Assembly (NCBI GenBank): GCA_046086225.1
Contig: JBJSXF010000045.1
Span: forward strand, 1-5,780
Reading direction: 5' to 3'
DNA: 5,780 bases
Source: JBJSXF01 sp046086225
Lineage (GTDB): Bacteria > Actinomycetota > Acidimicrobiia > IMCC26256 > PALSA-610
Of the stretch, positions 5,252 through 5,780 are shown in pieces; the stretch's first letter is position 1, and each line of letters begins with the position of its first letter. A model generated the notes under the pieces. The model searched no databases and was not told the origin of the DNA. It worked only from the letters and a program-made list of their open reading frames with translations. The position numbers and the translations under genes are program-made.

Positions 5252-5780
5252 ATGGCCCGCCGCAAGGCTGCGAACCAACTGAGCCTCGAGGCACCGCCCG
5301 ACGCGGTGATCACGACGCGCACCCTCGCCGAGGAGGTCGAGGCCGCATTCCTCGAGTACTCGATGAGCGTCATCGTCTCGCGGGCGCTCCCCGATGTGCG
5401 CGACGGTCTGAAGCCGGTGCACCGCCGCATCCTCTGGGCGATGCACGACGCGAACCTCCGGCCCGACCGTCCGTTCGTGAAGTGCGCCCGGGTCGTGGGC
5501 GACGTCATGGCCAACTACCACCCGCACGGCGACAGCGCGATCTACGACGCCCTGGTTCGCATGGGGCAGTGGTTCTCGCTGACTGCGCCCCTCGTCGACA
5601 AGCACGGCAATTTCGGCTCGCCCGCCGATCCGCCGGCCGCCTCCCGTTACACCGAGTGTCGACTGTCGCCGGTCGCGATGGAGCTCCTCGCCGGCATCGA
5701 CGAGGGAACCGTCGACGTCGAGCCCAACTACGACGCTTCGGGCTCGGAGCCGGTCGTGCTGCCCGCCCGATTCCCCAACC
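5252..5780 (+). CDS. gyrA: DNA gyrase subunit A, N-terminal part (3'-partial)
   Basis: The first 176 residues of the DNA cleavage/re-ligation subunit; the gene runs off the right edge. A short basic leader precedes AFLEYSMSVIVSRALPDVRD (32-51), then GLKPVHRRILWAMHD, ARVVGDVMANYHPHGDSAIYD (79-99) and the active site RYTE with Arg132 and catalytic Tyr133, which forms the covalent 5'-phosphotyrosyl link to DNA. Ser95 and Asp99 match E. coli Ser83 and Asp87, the fluoroquinolone contact residues, and are the sensitive-type amino acids. The loop before the tyrosine reads GSPADPPAASRYTECR, one residue shorter than M. tuberculosis GSPGNDPPAAMRYTEAR. KCARVVG and RYTECR also recall actinobacterial ParC. 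The C-terminal wrapping domain with the GyrA box, which would separate gyrase from topoisomerase IV, is outside the window. Co-transcribed with gyrB. Confidence 0.93.
   Translation, partial: MARRKAANQLSLEAPPDAVITTRTLAEEVEAAFLEYSMSVIVSRALPDVRDGLKPVHRRILWAMHDANLRPDRPFVKCARVVGDVMANYHPHGDSAIYDALVRMGQWFSLTAPLVDKHGNFGSPADPPAASRYTECRLSPVAMELLAGIDEGTVDVEPNYDASGSEPVVLPARFPN

Noticed and set aside
1868..5605. A minus-strand reading frame open for more than 1200 codons, running from the SDR gene back through the hydratase region and opposite gyrB into gyrA.
   Set aside because: The frame is codon-aligned with gyrB and gyrA on the other strand. It stays open because TTA, CTA and TCA codons are almost absent from those GC-rich genes. 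The translated stretch opposite gyrB is Arg/Val/Asp/His/Gly-rich and shows no domain; only its end (1868-2671) is a real SDR.

Overview
The window is very GC-rich (about 70% by eye), and all seven genes use strongly G/C-ending codons. Protein resemblances are actinobacterial: a HtdZ/Rv0130-type MaoC hydratase, a GyrB with the EVVDNAVDEAMAG and DDGRGIPV variants, and an actinobacterial-type amidohydrolase 2. Two, perhaps three, genes have a TANNNT -10-like hexamer almost touching the start codon, as in actinobacterial leaderless genes. I infer a high-GC actinobacterium, possibly of the Acidimicrobiia. The class is a guess from style, not proven by any marker here.

Layout. Left part, + strand: the C-terminal end of an AMP-forming acyl-CoA synthetase (2-289), a metal-dependent amidohydrolase of the ACMSD-like family (306-1496), and a small DUF952 protein (1493-1855) whose GTG start overlaps the amidohydrolase stop in a GTGA. 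Middle, - strand and convergent with the first block: a two-gene operon read right to left, a HtdZ-like (R)-specific enoyl-CoA hydratase (3123-2668) followed by a FabG-like SDR oxidoreductase (2671-1868), also joined by a GTGA overlap. Right part, + strand: gyrB (3212-5233) and the beginning of gyrA (5252 to the window end), divergent from the hydratase across an 88-bp region that should hold both promoters.

How the genes fit together. The synthetase, hydratase and SDR are acyl-CoA enzymes. The hydratase and SDR act on neighbouring intermediates, 3-ketoacyl, (3R)-hydroxyacyl and trans-2-enoyl thioesters, and are translationally coupled, so they probably form a small fatty-acyl processing module. 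The amidohydrolase may belong to the same catabolic locus, but its substrate cannot be read from sequence. The gyrB-gyrA pair is a type IIA topoisomerase. It lies beside lipid-metabolism genes rather than the usual dnaA-dnaN-recF genes, which raises the possibility of a second, paralogous gyrase or topoisomerase IV.

No stretch longer than 88 bases lacks a gene. I saw no tRNA, rRNA, CRISPR array, insertion sequence or riboswitch. I did not find a clearly undescribed system. The points most worth a second look are the start-codon-abutting -10 elements, the genomic setting of the gyrase pair, and the altered loop beside the GyrA catalytic tyrosine.
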